DNA of 64,000 nt from Manduca sexta (GCF_014839805.1 NC_051134.1:9269170-9333169), one strand, 5' to 3'. Counted from the stretch's first letter, positions 1-14,125 are shown. The notes: a model not told the origin generated them from the sequence alone. Numbers and translations are program-made.

Positions 1-3000
1 TAAGATTAGTCTAGTCAGAGGCTATTGTGTGGTTGATAAATGGTTTCAATGGTCTAATAAGCATTATATATCTGACAGAAAACTTGAAAACAATTGAATG
101 ACACGGGACGTTTTATATCTTGATATCTTGTTGGTGTCACTCTGTACTGCTCTAAATTGCGAGGATCCCAACTGAGACGCTGTCAAATGAAGGTGAGCAT
201 CTTAGGATAGCCGCTATTTAATAAACCTATATTAACATGACCTTAAATGATATTTCAAGTCACTGTGTGACGGATTTTGACAGGTTACTTTGTTTACGTA
301 ACAGCGCCGACTCAGCTTTTTAATTTTATTTCTTTCAACGCTCGAGGCCAATCGATGAAGTTAAATAAAAGTTTTATATTTTAAGAAAAATGTTTTGAAA
401 AAGTTAAAATGTTCCATATTCGGCTTAGTGTACTTATGTAAATAATTTTAAGGCAAAGATGCTTTGGGCTTAATTAAGAACCGCCACTGCCCACAGTTCC
501 TAATAATTAATTAGACAAGGTCGGCAACGGCGAAAAATTCCTGGAAACAAGACATCATTTTAATGAAATCTGTTTTGGCCTGACTTCAGACCCAGAACCT
601 AATATGGGACAAAAATCTCCTCAAAATCCACCAATTTATTCAAATATCGAGTCAAAACCCACTCTATTAATGTACAACGCAAGCGCAATCGTGAGGCATA
701 GTTAACAAGTAATAAAAAAAGCAATTTAATTGTCGGTCGCGCGCCGTGTTACGCTAGCAGGCAAATATCAAGTGAACGAGAAACGTAATAAGTAATAACA
801 TACGCACATCTGTATCTGATACTTTATGTAACAACGCGGTAATACGAGTCGCTTTTATACGATACGATTTTATACTGTACAATTTAAATCGTCTCTGTGC
901 AAACGTGTAAGTGTGTGTAAGTCGATGTAAATATCTAAGCGTATACCAGTGTGTAAAATTAGCGTTTTTCTGGAATGTTAGTTTTAATCTCAATGCTAAA
1001 AATGTAAATCTGACAACTGAACCCCCAACTTAAAGTAACAGATTAGTTTTGGCGATACTTGCACTAGATTGAGATCAATTTTCCTAGAACCGCCATCATC
1101 AACCTCTTCAGCCACATAAGTCCACTGCTGAACATAGGCCCCAAAGATTTCTAGACGGACCTTTTGAAAGCGACCTGACCTAAACCAAACCGTAATCGTA
1201 ACAAATGAGATATTGTTCAGCTATCAATAAAGCTTTTTTTATATGCTATCTGGGCAGATACAGAATCATACCACCAGCAATACTAGTAAAATTATAATCG
1301 TCATCCATCGTATATTGTAAACTGATCGTAGCCTCTTTCCTAACGTGAAGTAATTAAAAAATAGTCGCTGAAGGTCGGCAAAATTTAAACATAGTAACCC
1401 AGTTTATAACGTTACGTACCGAATTGCAAAATTTCGATGATTAAATACGACTTAAGCTGGCATTGACACTTGATAATATTGTTGGCCATTTTGGATCTTC
1501 ATGCCTATTGCATAAAAGTGTTAAAATCACAGTTTGCCAATGGTGTAGGCAGTAAATGAATTCAGAGGAGTGTGAAGTTAGAAACTTTATTATTCATATT
1601 CGGGAAATATACAAAACAATATTAGCCATAAAATAAATTACAATAAATATCACACATTCCAGCAGTTTTCAAAATAAGGTAGCGCATGTAAAGCTAAAAA
1701 GTAAACAAGCACTGGCATTTTAGATATAAATGCGTGAATTTGGACTTGTTATAAACAAAAATTAAATTGTGATGTTACTCCACTTATCAAGGCCAGAGTG
1801 TAAGGTCAATAGATCTTGACCTGACGATATAAATTTTATAGTTCAAATGTCTACAAATGGCTGACTTATTAATTAGTGTTTGTAAGTGACGCTAGGTATT
1901 TACGAAATATTTTTATAAATATACATGTATTTTAATAAAGGCCCGAAAAGTCATCTAATTTGCTAATTAGGCTTTAAGTTGGACTTCTTATCTATATTGG
2001 GGATAGTCGTGGCAAAAAAATTATTTTAGTATCCACTATCCATCTAGGAGAGAGTCTCTCATATGATATTAATTCAACTATAGGTACATAATACAAGTCC
2101 AGCAAAAAAATCAATCAAAATATTACCTGCGCATCCTCTACCACATCTTTTATGTGAGTTCAACTCAATATACATGTGTAAGTATGTTGCATTAACAGCT
2201 TTTTTTACGACCCATCTTATGCCAAATACCAACCTCCTCTGGAAGACACTCTTGGAGCCGAAACGAAACGAAAACCCACAGTAACTTCACTTACTAACCC
2301 ACAAGGATTAGAATCCAGAACTTTCAAAATCAATATAGATCGTACAAGACTTAGGAGAAGCCTTTAATCTAATTTCCCATGATGTATATTTTATGAGCAG
2401 TTTGGGTGAAGTTAGCTTAATGTGACATTTTCAAGGCGTGTCTACCTTGATCCTTGGCATTACGCGATTGTAATAGGGCGTTGACATTTTCTCATTACTG
2501 GGTCATTGTTGACAAATCGTTTTATTATTAGCGATATGGATACTTCCTTTTGCAAATATTAAAATTAGTTGAAGTTTTTGTTTGAATGCTTTAATTTCTG
2601 GTGGCTCAATTATGAAAATCGTTTTACTAATAGACACCTAGATTATCTTTGGTACTTTTTTTTTCTGGGACTCGAGTCTAGTTGCTATCGTGTACTTCAG
2701 CATTTGAAGTTGTAGATACATGCAATACAATTTAGCATGAATGGATTGAGTCGGCTAGGATATTACCATTATTTCAAAGAAGTCTAACTAATAAGTCGCC
2801 GTAAAATTTTGTATATTGTACAACTTCCGTAGAGTTAACCACGTTCTAACTAAACCTACTTCTCTTTACATCTATTTTCCTGGAATTGTATTGTGATATT
2901 TTGGGTGAGACACTCTATCTAGCCTATTCACATCCAGAGTGAGTGAGGTCAAATTGCCAGTTTGAAAGAAAAACTATCAGGTGAGCCTCTGCGGGCATCA

Positions 3001-6000
3001 ATTTGTCATGCCAGTTTGAAATAAATACCACCAGGTAAAAAGCGACTTGTATGTAAGCCGACAGATACTATAAAGAAACCCAGAACTATACAAAGACCGC
3101 TCATTACCCTACGACATGCTAAATGTCACAATGTTCAGTAATTACTCTGGCTTCAATGTCCTCCGGCCGGAACAAACTATGCTTGCACAGCTGCGTGGGA
3201 CTGGAGATTGATCCATTAGTCACACTAATTTAGGCCTCAATAATACTGTGAAAGTTTGTGAAGACGTTTGGGTGTATATACAACCGCGTGAGATGAGTTG
3301 AATACTGATAGAGATCAAGTTGAATTTCGTGGGCAGCATCATATTCCATTTCCAAACATGAATTTCTATCCAAGATCATTTTTTTCATTATAAGATATCA
3401 CTTTAATAATTTATTTACATATTTGACTTATTATTGTATTTAGGAAACATCGTCTTACGAATATGTTGATACAGTTTAGGACAAAAACCCTGGCATTTAT
3501 GATTTGGGATAACCACATTACATAAATTAGAATTATATCCAAAAGTTAACGTCTGTCGAAACTATTTTGTTGTTCATCTAGCAGAAGTGACTCATCCCTA
3601 CAGATGTTTCTTAGCCCAAACTACTTTTGAATCTTTATTATTATTTATTCGAACAAGCGGTTATTTTTTATATGATTCTGGTATGCAGATGTTGTTTCGG
3701 TTATGATAAAGTATTGCTCACCCATATCAAAGGTTAAATTGCGTTTACGGTCGCAAAAAAATTAGGAATTAAGGTAAACCCGGTAGTAATATTGTATAAA
3801 TTGTTTTTTGATTGTTTGGTATCTGTAAAATTATTTACAAAAGTGTTCGCAATAATTAAATCTATATATCTCAATAACATAGGCTTCTAACTGATATCTT
3901 TTTTAAAGAATTTTCCTACGGACGAAACTTCTTTATTTCTTATGAAATTACGGTAAATATTTTTTGGTTTCTTGGGAGTACGCTTAACTACCTGAGGCCG
4001 TAGCCAAGGCAATCGTTAACGCTATCTTTATGTATGTGAATGACATATCTTTGCGATGACTTTATCGTTTATGTTATGTTATTTACATACATTTTTCTGT
4101 TTTCTATTTGAATTAACGATCGTAGAAGGGCATCATTTTCCGGCACTTTTTCTGGTTCCTTGGCAACGCTCACACTGTTAAAATAAGACTAGTTAAATCT
4201 AAACAGGGTCACCATAATGGTAATGCGATAATAATTACCGAATGCTAGTTAGTTAATTCCTTTCCCTTTTATTAAATATTCATAAAAATACTCGATTACA
4301 AGGCAACTCAAGAAACGTTTTAAAAAAGTCGTGCCCGCGTCGCTTTAAATATCGATATATCATTAGTATCTGTTGATTATCTGTGTGTGAATGAGTTTTT
4401 ATTATTGTAGGTATTGCAGTGTGTCATATGATTCGAGATTTGCGAAACAATTTTTGGAGGAGGTATTTTTTAATAGATATAGTAGCTGTTGGAATATTAA
4501 AAGCATCGTTGAGTTTGGATGGTATTAAAAGGTGCGGATAGTACAATTTGTTATTTCCGACAGTATGCGAGATGAAAATAGCCCCACTTCTTTTTTCTTT
4601 TTTCGTCTTTCTTTAGTGTAATTATATTTAACTATGAAGGGGCATCAATATTCCATTAGACTTTAAAGAGTAGGGAAATATTCGGAATTACATAAACCCA
4701 AAAAAGTGCCTACGTTGGAAGTCGGTTCAACTGCCCAAATTATGAATGCAGAAAGAATAAAAAATGATTTGTTCTTTGTAATTATTGTATTGGGATTTTG
4801 AAAGAGTTGATTTTTGTCACATATTTTTCGTAACTTTAACTTTGTTTTTCAAAAGTATTAATTTGATAGAATTTAACAAACGATAAAACCATGAACAACA
4901 ACTAAATCTTCCAACTGTTCTTATCTCAATCCAATATCAACGCATTATTTGTTCTAAAACGTATTTATGTAGTTATTAATACCGCATCTAATTCTAAGAT
5001 ATGCTCCATGGTCAACAGCACTACCGGAACCAAGCCGGACTTTGCGAAGGGCGCGGGACCGGCCGCCTCTCTCCGACTTCGGTGTGTTGCTATTATTTGC
5101 GTTTTCATTTTCGTCAACGATTGGGTCAAAGGTTGGCTTTGTTATTATCAAAGGTTGGTTATTGTCCGCGACTGTTATGGGCTTTATGGTAATGTAGGTT
5201 TTTTTAAATAAAATGTGTCCATACTTTAAGTAGGCTGTTTTTTTTATTCCTTATGACTGATTTATTTTGGGATTAGTTATTTTTGCGGAAAATCCCTAAA
5301 AGAATCCAGGAAGACCCGGCACTGACCCGGACGACTAATGGTAATAACTTTTAAATACTTTATATATTTGTTAATTTCTTTTTAAATTTTGTTGAGATAG
5401 AATCTCGTAATAACAAACTATAAATTTTATTACATTTTTGCATAACTCTGTACATGCGTTTCAAAACGTAAAAAACTAAAACTTAATGACAGATGTCATA
5501 ATGACATGAGCTGGTATGCGTGCGCGCAGTGGCGTAAGGAGCTCGCCCAAGGAAACTGAGCGCTATGTTGAAATTGACACTGATTGGAATGTCTACTATA
5601 TGCCTTATACGGTACATGGGCCCTTGATTTTGAATTTAATATAAAATTTATCCGACTGCCTCAAAAGGTTAATGTTTTTCGATATTGTGTAAAATAAAAA
5701 AAAAACAAATTTCTTTTATAATCCTCTACTATTTTCCCGCCGCCTTGTATTTATAGGGATGGTTTGTTTACTTTACAGTTCAATTATTTGTATACATCTA
5801 AACAGCAGGCTGTTTAATTTTTAGTTTCCATTTAATGTACGCACTAGGTTAATAATTCATTTTATTTTTAACGAAGTTATTTGTGACTTTACGTAACGCA
5901 ATTTTTGTTCTAGGTTCGATATCAGGATAATAACAACATTTTTATATCACCGCAGCTAAAATAGTATCTAAAATGTATTTCTTCCTTTCAGTAGCTTTCT

Positions 6001-6220
6001 ATTTCGAATGATTTTGAATGTAGTAACAAACCCCCACGCATCATTTTGTTCTATTAGTTTATATATGTATGCATAAAGGAATCTTTGCATACAAGAATAA
6101 CAATATAATATAGCAACTGTTATTGACAAGTATGGCGTATATAGCTTAATACTTCTGACCATTTTGGGTAAAATAATTACGTTTTTAAGTATTTTCGTTG
6201 ATCTTGCCCGATTGATTAAA
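1..6220. other. Gene-free AT-rich region
   Basis: No exon with credible splice sites or promoter was recognised. Identifiable content is a degraded (TGA)-tailed retroposon end at about 1085-1190 and a weak 53-bp direct repeat (GCCAGTTTGAAA at 2957 and 3010). A TATAAATA on the minus strand near 5750 has no convincing ORF behind it. Confidence 0.5.
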
Positions 6221-6227
6221 AACGTAT

Positions 6228-6400
6228 GACTTTTTTTTTTATTTGAATGACTAGACGAGCTTGCTGTTCGCCTGATTGTAAGCGATACGACCGCCCATAT
6301 ACAGTAGAAACACCATCCACCACCGTAAATTACAAAGTATTGTTTGATATTCCACTGCGCTCTTTGATATTCCACTGCTGATATTAACTTAGAGTCCAAA
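6228..6400 (+). repeat. Interspersed repeat family B, partial
   Basis: TGACTAGACGAGCTTGCTG and TAAGCGATACGACCGCC. A short tandem duplication of TTTGATATTCCACTGC occurs near the right end. Confidence 0.55.
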
Positions 6401-6447
6401 AATGACGACGTAATTATCACATTCCGATTTGATTTTTGGGCAATACA

Positions 6448-6572
6448 CCAGCTCTACCAATCCGGACTAGCCTAGCGTGGTGGACTACGGTCTAATCCCT
6501 CAGTAGTAGAGGAGGCCCCTTGCCCAACAGTGGGATAGTATATAATACAGGGCTGATAATATTATTATAATA
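6448..6572 (+). mobile_element. SINE family A, 3' part only
   Basis: It keeps CTAGCGTGGTGGACTA, GTAGTAGAGGAGGCCC and the ACAGGGCTGATAAT tail followed by ATT repeats. Confidence 0.65.
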
Positions 6573-6717
6573 CACTGGCTCGTGGCTGGTTAGGAAACGG
6601 AATTTAATTGCATTTTGCTTTAGCTTACAAAGATGGTGAATTTGTTTATAATATTTTCAATATACATATTTCTGCTATTTTCTATATGCAGACTTCCCTA
6701 ATAAAAGCACCGAACGA

Positions 6718-6965
6718 TAAAGTGCTGGTGCTGGTCTTTGCTGATGGTAGGATGTATTTTATATCCGCCCGGATAGCGACCCTACACAAGGTGTTAAAAC
6801 CCGCCATAATGGCTCACAAGTGTGTCGTGTTCCGGGATTAGCCTGTGTATATTCGCTTCCAATAGGCCGGCATGAGTGTCGACTGTCGAGAGGTCATTTT
6901 TTCTCGTCAGTCGACACTCGACTTACCATCAGGTGCAGTGAGATCATATTGCTGTACCAGTACAA
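6718..6965 (-). repeat. Interspersed repeat family C, full copy
   Basis: Reverse order: GATGGTAGGATGTATTTTAT, ATCCGCCCGGATAGCGACC, ACACAAGGTGTTAAAACCCG and ACTTACCATCAGGTGCAGTG. An internal inverted repeat (6874-6885 with 6908-6919, GAGTGTCGACTG) is conserved in outline in the other copies. Confidence 0.6.
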
Positions 6966-7334
6966 AAAAATATTAGTTATTCGTATTTTTTTACAATCTG
7001 TAAATACAGAGAATATAAACAATTATACCCTACTTTCGGAGATATTTGGGGCTTGCTAAAGTCACAAGATGATATAACCAAGAAAATGTCAGAAACACAT
7101 CAATGTAATAAAAATGCCGACAGCAAAACCGATATTTTTACGAAATCTTTATGTCGCACCTTAATCCGACACACATGCCGCTTTTTATCTACATAAGGGT
7201 AGGCAGAGGAGCAACTAGCGGATCCACTTTTTGTTATGTTTATTCTATTGTTAACACGTAACTGTAGCAAAAGATTAGTACACGTTATCTACCTGATATC
7301 CTTATATATTATACTATACCAGTTACACTATACT

Positions 7335-7545
7335 ATTTTTTTGATTGCTTTGAATGACGAGACGAGCTTCCCGTTCGCCTGATGGTAAGCGATACGCCCG
7401 CCCATAAACAGTAGAAACAACATCTAACACCATGAATTACAATGTTTTGTTTGGTTATTCCACTGCGCTCGACATCCTGAGATATGACATTTTAAGTATT
7501 ATTATGTCCAGTAGTTACACTGGACATAATAGTAGTTACACTATT
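7335..7545 (+). repeat. Interspersed repeat family B
   Basis: TTGAATGACGAGACGAGCTT, GCCTGATGGTAAGCGATACG, CCACTGCGCTCG and TCCAGTAGTTACACTGG in order. It ends in a hairpin (7500-7531) made by a local duplication of AGTAGTTACACT. No protein-coding capacity. Class not assigned; I know the sequence type as common in Lepidoptera. Confidence 0.6.
7500..7531. repeat. 13-bp inverted repeat in family B end
   Basis: TATTATGTCCAGT (7500-7512) pairs with 7519-7531 across AGTTAC. It is produced by an inverted duplication of the family B 3' end. Confidence 0.8.
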
Positions 7546-7577
7546 CGAAATCATGAGTTTTTCAAATAGAAAATTCA

Positions 7578-7645
7578 CACATTGCTAGCCATAGGATTCG
7601 AACCCTAATCATCACAGTTCACGGCTTCAACTACACCAATGAGAA
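7578..7645 (-). mobile_element. tRNA-like SINE head
   Basis: Reverse B box GGATTCGAACCC at about 7596-7607 and, to the right, CTTCAACTACACCAATGAG, the reverse of an A-box-like TTGGTGTAGTTGAAG. The body is not recognisable. Confidence 0.4.
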
Positions 7646-9949
7646 AACAAATAAATGACGGATAATAACAAATGATTACAATAATATAACAAATCATTAC
7701 AATAATATACGCTGCAAGGTCCCAGCGGTTCGTTCGCGGCGGTAACCCAGTTTCGAGCTATTTGATTGAACATTGAAACATTTTTACCGTACAGGATGTT
7801 ATGATTAACGTCGTAGTTAGTGCAGTGTTGGTCAGAAATAATAGCTATTATGAAAGATTATTAAATTAACGGTAGAAGAAATTTTTTAGATAATTTTTGC
7901 CGGAGTTTTTCAAAAGGGATTTGGTAGTATATGGTTCTATTACAGATTGATAGTCATCATAGATGGAAGACGTAACTTCTGTCATACACTAAACAGACAT
8001 TTAACAATAGGTGAATATACGTGAATTTTCCAAGTGTTAAAAGGCTAAATCTGAAGGTGGAAATGATGCCGAAAGACATTAAAGCCGATTTTGTTAATAA
8101 TCAAAATTCATTACTCTTTAAAATATCTTTTCCTAGTGAAAATTGGAATCTATTACTTTTAAAAAAAGAATCATCGTATAATATTTAGATCAACCAATAG
8201 AGTTGCTAATAAGGGATCAAGTTCAGCGATAAATGTAACGTAAACGTAATTTTAAGTCTCAGAATGATAAACAATTACTTTCAAACAATACCAAGCATTT
8301 TCATGCAATTCATGGTTCTAGATTCCTTTGTCCAGCAGTGTATGTCGTAGTTTATTCACAAATCTCGCGCGTTGTACAAGTAAAAGTATGAATGAAGGAC
8401 ACTACGGCCGGACGCAGTTGGTAGTTGCGACATGGCGCCTCTACTGTGCCACCATTCATTTTTCTTAAAGGATGCCATTAATTGGGGCTTATCGCCTCTT
8501 CTATCTAGTCAGTCTCTTTTTGTTGACAGCGATGATATGGATTTTTAACACAACTTTTCAATGTTTCAATCTCTTGGAAGGAGGTTAATGTTAGAAAGCC
8601 GGAATGTTGTAAAAACTCAGGCATATAATTTTTGAAATTTGGGTATATGTCTGTTGGATGGTATAAGATAAAAGATTGTCTAATAGACGAGAAAGGATCT
8701 TGTAAGGATTTGAAAGAATAGGCATATGAGCATCCAAAAAATTCAAGCGATTTGGATTTAAAATAAAAAGTAGCACTGACTACAGAAATAATTTACCAAA
8801 CAACCAATATATACGACAGTCAATGACTAGCTGCCTCAGTCTGGCAAACGTTCAGTATTTTTGTAGCAAAAAGTGCCACAAATACCTTCACAAAAATAAT
8901 TTTATCACAAAAACATACAATATCTCTTAAAATAGTTTTTTTTTCTATTTTTTCAACAAAAATATACGAATTAGTTGCTAATAGTAATACTGCGTCATTC
9001 CATACAAGCTGCATTTTCCCCTGTCGTTGCGCCACGAGCCGGACGCGCGGCGACCTCTCTTCCGTTCCATGATTTAAACGTTGTTTTGAAATTGCAACCT
9101 TAATGTCTATTATAGAGGATATGATTTTAAGCAATATTATAGGTTTTGGAAGTTTAAATAGGTTCGGTGGCTGGATGCGGACTTGATTTGCAATTGACAT
9201 AATCAACCAATTGATCATTGGCAGTCTGTTTTATATACTTTGGCAAGAGCCAACGGATTATTACAAAAAACGAACAGTCTACAAGTGCCGTTCTTTTTTA
9301 GTTTGAAAGACGTTTTAGTCTTACTTGGCAACATGAGATTGATATCCCAGGGAGAAGAAATATAGCCCGGAGCCGTCCCGTACGCACTGAAAAAGGCCAC
9401 CGGGTTTTGGTTGGTATGCTGATTGCTGGTGTAGTGTTCATAGCTAGGACTCGGCTCAATATTTGCTCAGATGATGCTATACTCCCGAGTGTCGATATTG
9501 GGCTTTAAGACTGGTGAAATTAACAAGACTATTGCACTCCCCCCAGTTTTTCTACACGAAAAAAAGGACCATATGCCCACACAACTCACTATAATCAAAA
9601 GGTTTAGGAAGTGTTGCTGATGTGATGAACAGTTGGTTGATTTACTTATTTTACCATCAGGAGATGAATGATATCGCTTTCAGGTGACCTACACGCATAT
9701 TATCAATTTTAACCCATGATGATATATAAAATCAGGGTCATTACTATTATATAACACTGCCATGGGCGGTGGTGTTATATATGCGCATTTATATGAAATA
9801 ATTATCTCATATGGATTGATGTAATTAGTGACGTGTTAATTACTGAATGTTTGTATATCTGTTGAGTGTGAAATTTGTTCGATTGGCATCGTATTATGGT
9901 AGTGACGATATTTCAAACAACAATTAAAATGACACCATACTGACATTAA

Positions 9950-10050
9950 AATAAAACTATTTTTCTGATTTTATCAGTTTTCAATTTAATATTTTTTTCC
10001 TAACGTTGAGAAGACTTTGCAGCCTTCATGGTCATGGTGGACCATACCAT
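9950..10050 (-). mobile_element. Degenerate Penelope-like terminal repeat
   Basis: It retains GAAGACTTTGCAGCCTTC and ATGGTCATGG, plus the ATTTTATC..TTTTTCCTAACGTT run, in the inverted orientation. Confidence 0.4.
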
Positions 10051-10587
10051 ACTATCCTGTATTTAAATTATATTTATTGATGTTTAAGAATGCTTATACT
10101 TCTTATTTCGGTCTAGTACTTTGATAGGTAGTCTTATTATCTAGTCAATGTTGAGAATGAAAAAAAAAAACGATAGTAGATTTTAATCTCGCCAAGTCAG
10201 CTCATTTTATAATGTAATTACAATTGTCTACAACATGATACTACCATTTCTTTTTATTCTAAACAAATTATAATTGTTGCTTTAATTTCAATTTATTTTG
10301 TAAAATTTATAATAAATGTGTAATCAATACGGACCTTCAAGTTCCTATCAATCAAAGTATCGATACTACATGTCGAATGACCGAGAATTGGTACACAGAT
10401 AGCGAACGCGGAAATCTAACAGTCCGCCTTGGATATATCCTTATAGGGCCTTAAGTGTATGTTATTAAATTGTCAAACATGTGTGTTAATTACTTAATAT
10501 AACTATTGGCTTTTTGTACATAAATAAGAAGTTTTTCCCTTCTTTATTGTACTTACATGTTATACTGATATTGTCCCAATACAAAAA

Positions 10588-10609
10588 TCTTTCTTTCTTT
10601 CTTTCTTTC
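10588..10609. repeat. (TCTT)n microsatellite
   Basis: Five and a half perfect TCTT units. Confidence 0.9.
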
Positions 10610-11867
10610 CATTACCGTATTCGACGGCACGTGGGCCCTAACTATTAGAAGGGTCTGGGGGACAGGAAACGTGGTGAGGACGGATCTGCGGTCGTTTAGA
10701 GTGTTAAAGTTTTTAAGAACTCATTTTTATGTCCAATAACCAGAATGATATCCTCTGGATCTCCAAAAATTGAACGCGGCTGTCTCCATTTACCGCGATC
10801 AAATCGAATACCAATAAGCTAGTATAAAATACTAACTACTAAGATAATTTAAAATGGCATAAAACTGTAACTACCCTCTGATAATTGATAAAACAAACAC
10901 TTATTACAAGAGTCCTTCAAAAGAAACCTAGATAATCTAGATACGTAGTATTACAACATGTCTGCTTTGTCTAAAATTAAGTGTAAATAGATCTTTTTTA
11001 CGCGGAAACTTATTACACCCACTCTCTGACTTAAAAGTTAATCGTAGCAGTTACGAATTACTTATTTTTAACGTAATTGTTGAACTATTTAAATATGGTT
11101 ACAACGGCCAATAGTTTAGATTCAGTTAAATATATTTGTATCACTATAACACATAATTAAAAATATATAGGCGTGTATAGTAGTAGTATCTATTAAGTGG
11201 TAATTAGGAAATTTTTAAAAAGATTTTTTTTTATGTCGTAAATTGCATGAGAATAGTCGCCCTTGATAAAAAAAGCATTAAAGTAACAAAAAAAAAAAAA
11301 CTCAAACCAGATTTTAAATAGACTCATATAAAAATACATAAAAATGTTAATTAATTTCCTTAAAAAGTTACCGGTTATTTGTGGCCGCCAGTGTAGTGCT
11401 GTGACTAATTCGAATATTCCACTTTTCTTGTAACGTTCAAAGATAGTTGTTGTCACACTGGTTCAACTCATTACGGTAGGGTTGCCACTAAATTGTGGCC
11501 GAATAAGCCAACCGATCGTATTGACTGTATGATCGTATAACTGAGAATAGGGAACAAAACCATAATGTCTATTTCTGTCTGACCTTAAAAAAGAGCAGTC
11601 TTAGTTCAAAAATTTTTAAACAGCCCAAAGCCTACATTTTCATTTAAATTAGAAATTTCGTTAAAATGAGAAATTATTGACAGCCCTAATCCAGTAGCTG
11701 TTGTAATTGTATATAATCCATTTGAATGTGTTTTTATTGTACAAGTTTTTGACCTTGTGTTGTGACGCAGGATTGGATTTCATAAAAAAATTGCACCGAA
11801 AATGTAACTCCGTTGGTGCTAACTTAAAGAATATTCATGACAATAAATGAATACATAATTAGTAGTG

Positions 11868-11992
11868 TAAATTTGGATATATTTTTATTAAAAAGTTATT
11901 GGATTAATTTTTTATACATTGTTAGTGGTGTCAATTTTGATATATTTTTATTAAAATATTGGACTCTTTTTTGTTCATGCATTGTATATTAT
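11868..11992. repeat. Imperfect tandem duplication, period about 62 bp
   Basis: GATATATTTTTATTAAAA recurs at about 11877 and 11939, each followed by a similar ATTGGA...TTTT..CATTG run. Confidence 0.6.
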
Positions 11993-13120
11993 TAAGAGTC
12001 TCATCACGTTTGATCGGATCACGAAATAGGATTTTATAAGTGTTTGTTTTTTTTATAATTTGTAGAGTTTTATAGTTAATCTTATAAGTATGATAGATGT
12101 CACCTACCTGACACGGACTTGACAAGAAATCTTTGGGATTTTAGTTTATATTATATTTATAATTAGAGATTTAAATTAGAGATTTTGGTTAAATTTTGAA
12201 ATTTGTTAGTAATTGTACATGTTTATAATGTTAATTCTCTTTTTCTCCCTGCATTGAACCTTTGCATTTCTATTTGAGACAAATACATTACTTTTCCTTT
12301 TTTCTTTCTTTTCTAGAAGAGATCTCTGTATAGTTACCACTTCAGAGTAATAGCCTATCATCAAGTAATGTGTTATGTTCCGACTTGAAGTGAACTTGGC
12401 ATCGACCTAACATAGTCTTAGATAAATCTGCTCTTCCGCCGTGCTTAATACCTATAATTCCACTTCTTGTACAATCAGCCGCAAGAGTAACTGAACAAAT
12501 TAAAAACATAAAAACGTTTCTGCACATTAAGTTCACTTGAAATACTTTTTTTTTATCTAAAGTAAATCTTGTAAAATTTAATTTTAGTAAAGAAAATTAA
12601 TGTTGATACGGACACAAAAGTTTAAACTATTTAAAATTTAGTATTTGTTTAGCTAATTTTGTGTCTGACTGTACTATTAATGGGAAGGCGTGGCGTATAA
12701 ATCAGTTTATTTAACGTTTACACCATTTGTATTAAGTAAGGTTGCCTCCAAAACACACATTTCAAAATTGAAGCTTAAATCATTTGCATCGATGAATTAT
12801 GCTAAAGATTTGAAATATTGTATGCAATTATGAAATTCATATCGTGATTTATATTTTCTTTATTAATGATATAATGCTCTACATTTAATATGATGGTTTG
12901 AGGCTGGTGTCAAGGCTAGATTCATTTATTAACTTTAAAGAAATGTTTCTTTTTTTTTTATTTACTATCTTGATATCGAAACAGTCTCGCAAACAATGCT
13001 AACTCCCAAATACATACAATAAGTTATGTGGTCCTGGTAATTGATATAATTAATTATCTAAGTATTTGCTTCCTTACAGTACCTTAAAATAAATGTTTGC
13101 AAATACTAATCTCAGTCCAA

Positions 13121-13278
13121 CAGGCGAAGTTTGCACATAACCCGATGCTTGCCGTCTTCTCTTCGTAATTCATGTGATATCTAATTCTCATTAGAATAAT
13201 TTTCAGACAGCATACATGCATATTAGTAATTATATGTTGTATTGGATTCCTTTTCGGAAATATCACCCTTCGCCACTC
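13121..13278. mobile_element. hAT-like MITE, family F
   Basis: Ends CAGGCGAAG and CTTCGCCACTC are imperfect inverted repeats of CAGTGGCGAAGGGT. It is flanked by an 8-bp near duplication, CAGTCCAA (13113-13120) and CAGCCCAA (13279-13286). The interior has ATAACCCGAT.CTTGCCG. It is 158 bp and non-coding. Confidence 0.55.
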
Positions 13279-13904
13279 CAGCCCAAGGACCGTTTCTACG
13301 GCTTTTCCTTTTATTATCATCATCCCTCCCAAGTCTATCAGTCAATTCAATCTTGAATATTCAGGCATGTGTATTTTGGTTTGAGTCTTATTAGACTATG
13401 CAGATTAAAATTGCAAACGAGAATTGTCCTTGACATGAGCGCTAAAATGCCTGCTTTAAATATGTATACTAAACATATGCAAATAATTAATTAAAAACAA
13501 AACGATTATTTTCTTTCAATAATTTAAGCGAGTGTTGCTACTAACCTATAGCCTTATTCTATGCCACACGTTATTTTGACAATTGTTAACACGAACGTAA
13601 AGCACTACGCGTTTGAGACACTAGAAATTGACATACAGAATACCATTCGACCCTAATTTAAAACGATAACGTAAAACGTGCTACGAGTTTACACTGTCAT
13701 AGAGAATAAGGTCCCTGATGATAGAAGTTTTGTTGAAAACTTATAGTTAGTGGATTGTTCTACTCATTTTTAGTCAATAGGGTAAGAGGAGACTAATTAG
13801 TTTGATAAAGGCTGTAGATAATCTTAATTAATTATCCTATCAGGTTAGTTTTTAGGTGATGACCACTATATATTAAAACAAACACATAACAATTCTTTTT
13901 CACG

Positions 13905-14125
13905 AAGGGCTAGAGGTGCAACCAAGGCACTCACTTTTCGCCAAGTGTGTTCCGTCCCATGATGTGATAGGGGACGAGCCTATCTCCATATTGGTCATAT
14001 ATATATTCCAAATTCCGAGCGGATACTGGGAAGAAAAACCCAATACTACCCGACCCGGGATTCGAACCCATGAACTCAATGCCGTGCGTGCACACACAAT
14101 ACAACTACGCCACCAACGTAGACTA
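13905..14125 (-). mobile_element. tRNA-derived SINE, family D
   Basis: Reverse B box GGGATTCGAACCC at 14057-14069 and reverse A box CTACGCCACCAA at 14105-14116. The body has CGTCCCATGATGTGATAGGG. This family is distinct from A in its body. Confidence 0.7.

Larger units (their letters stand above)
7650..13110. other. Gene-free region
   Basis: AT-rich. It holds a Penelope-like scrap (9950-10050), a TCTT microsatellite and a 62-bp tandem duplication. A GC-rich patch at 9000-9065 falls in a 132-codon minus-strand frame, but composition elsewhere in that frame is not coding-like. Confidence 0.45.

Noticed and set aside
5580..5760. Minus-strand TATAAATA with a 44-codon frame downstream
   Set aside because: The leader would be over 100 nt with A/T runs, and the frame runs into a repeat-like segment; no poly(A) or splice support.
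8820..9218. 132-codon minus-strand frame
   Set aside because: Only a 65-bp GC-rich core looks unusual and it resembles a repeat fragment; the rest is A/T-driven I/K/N/L composition.
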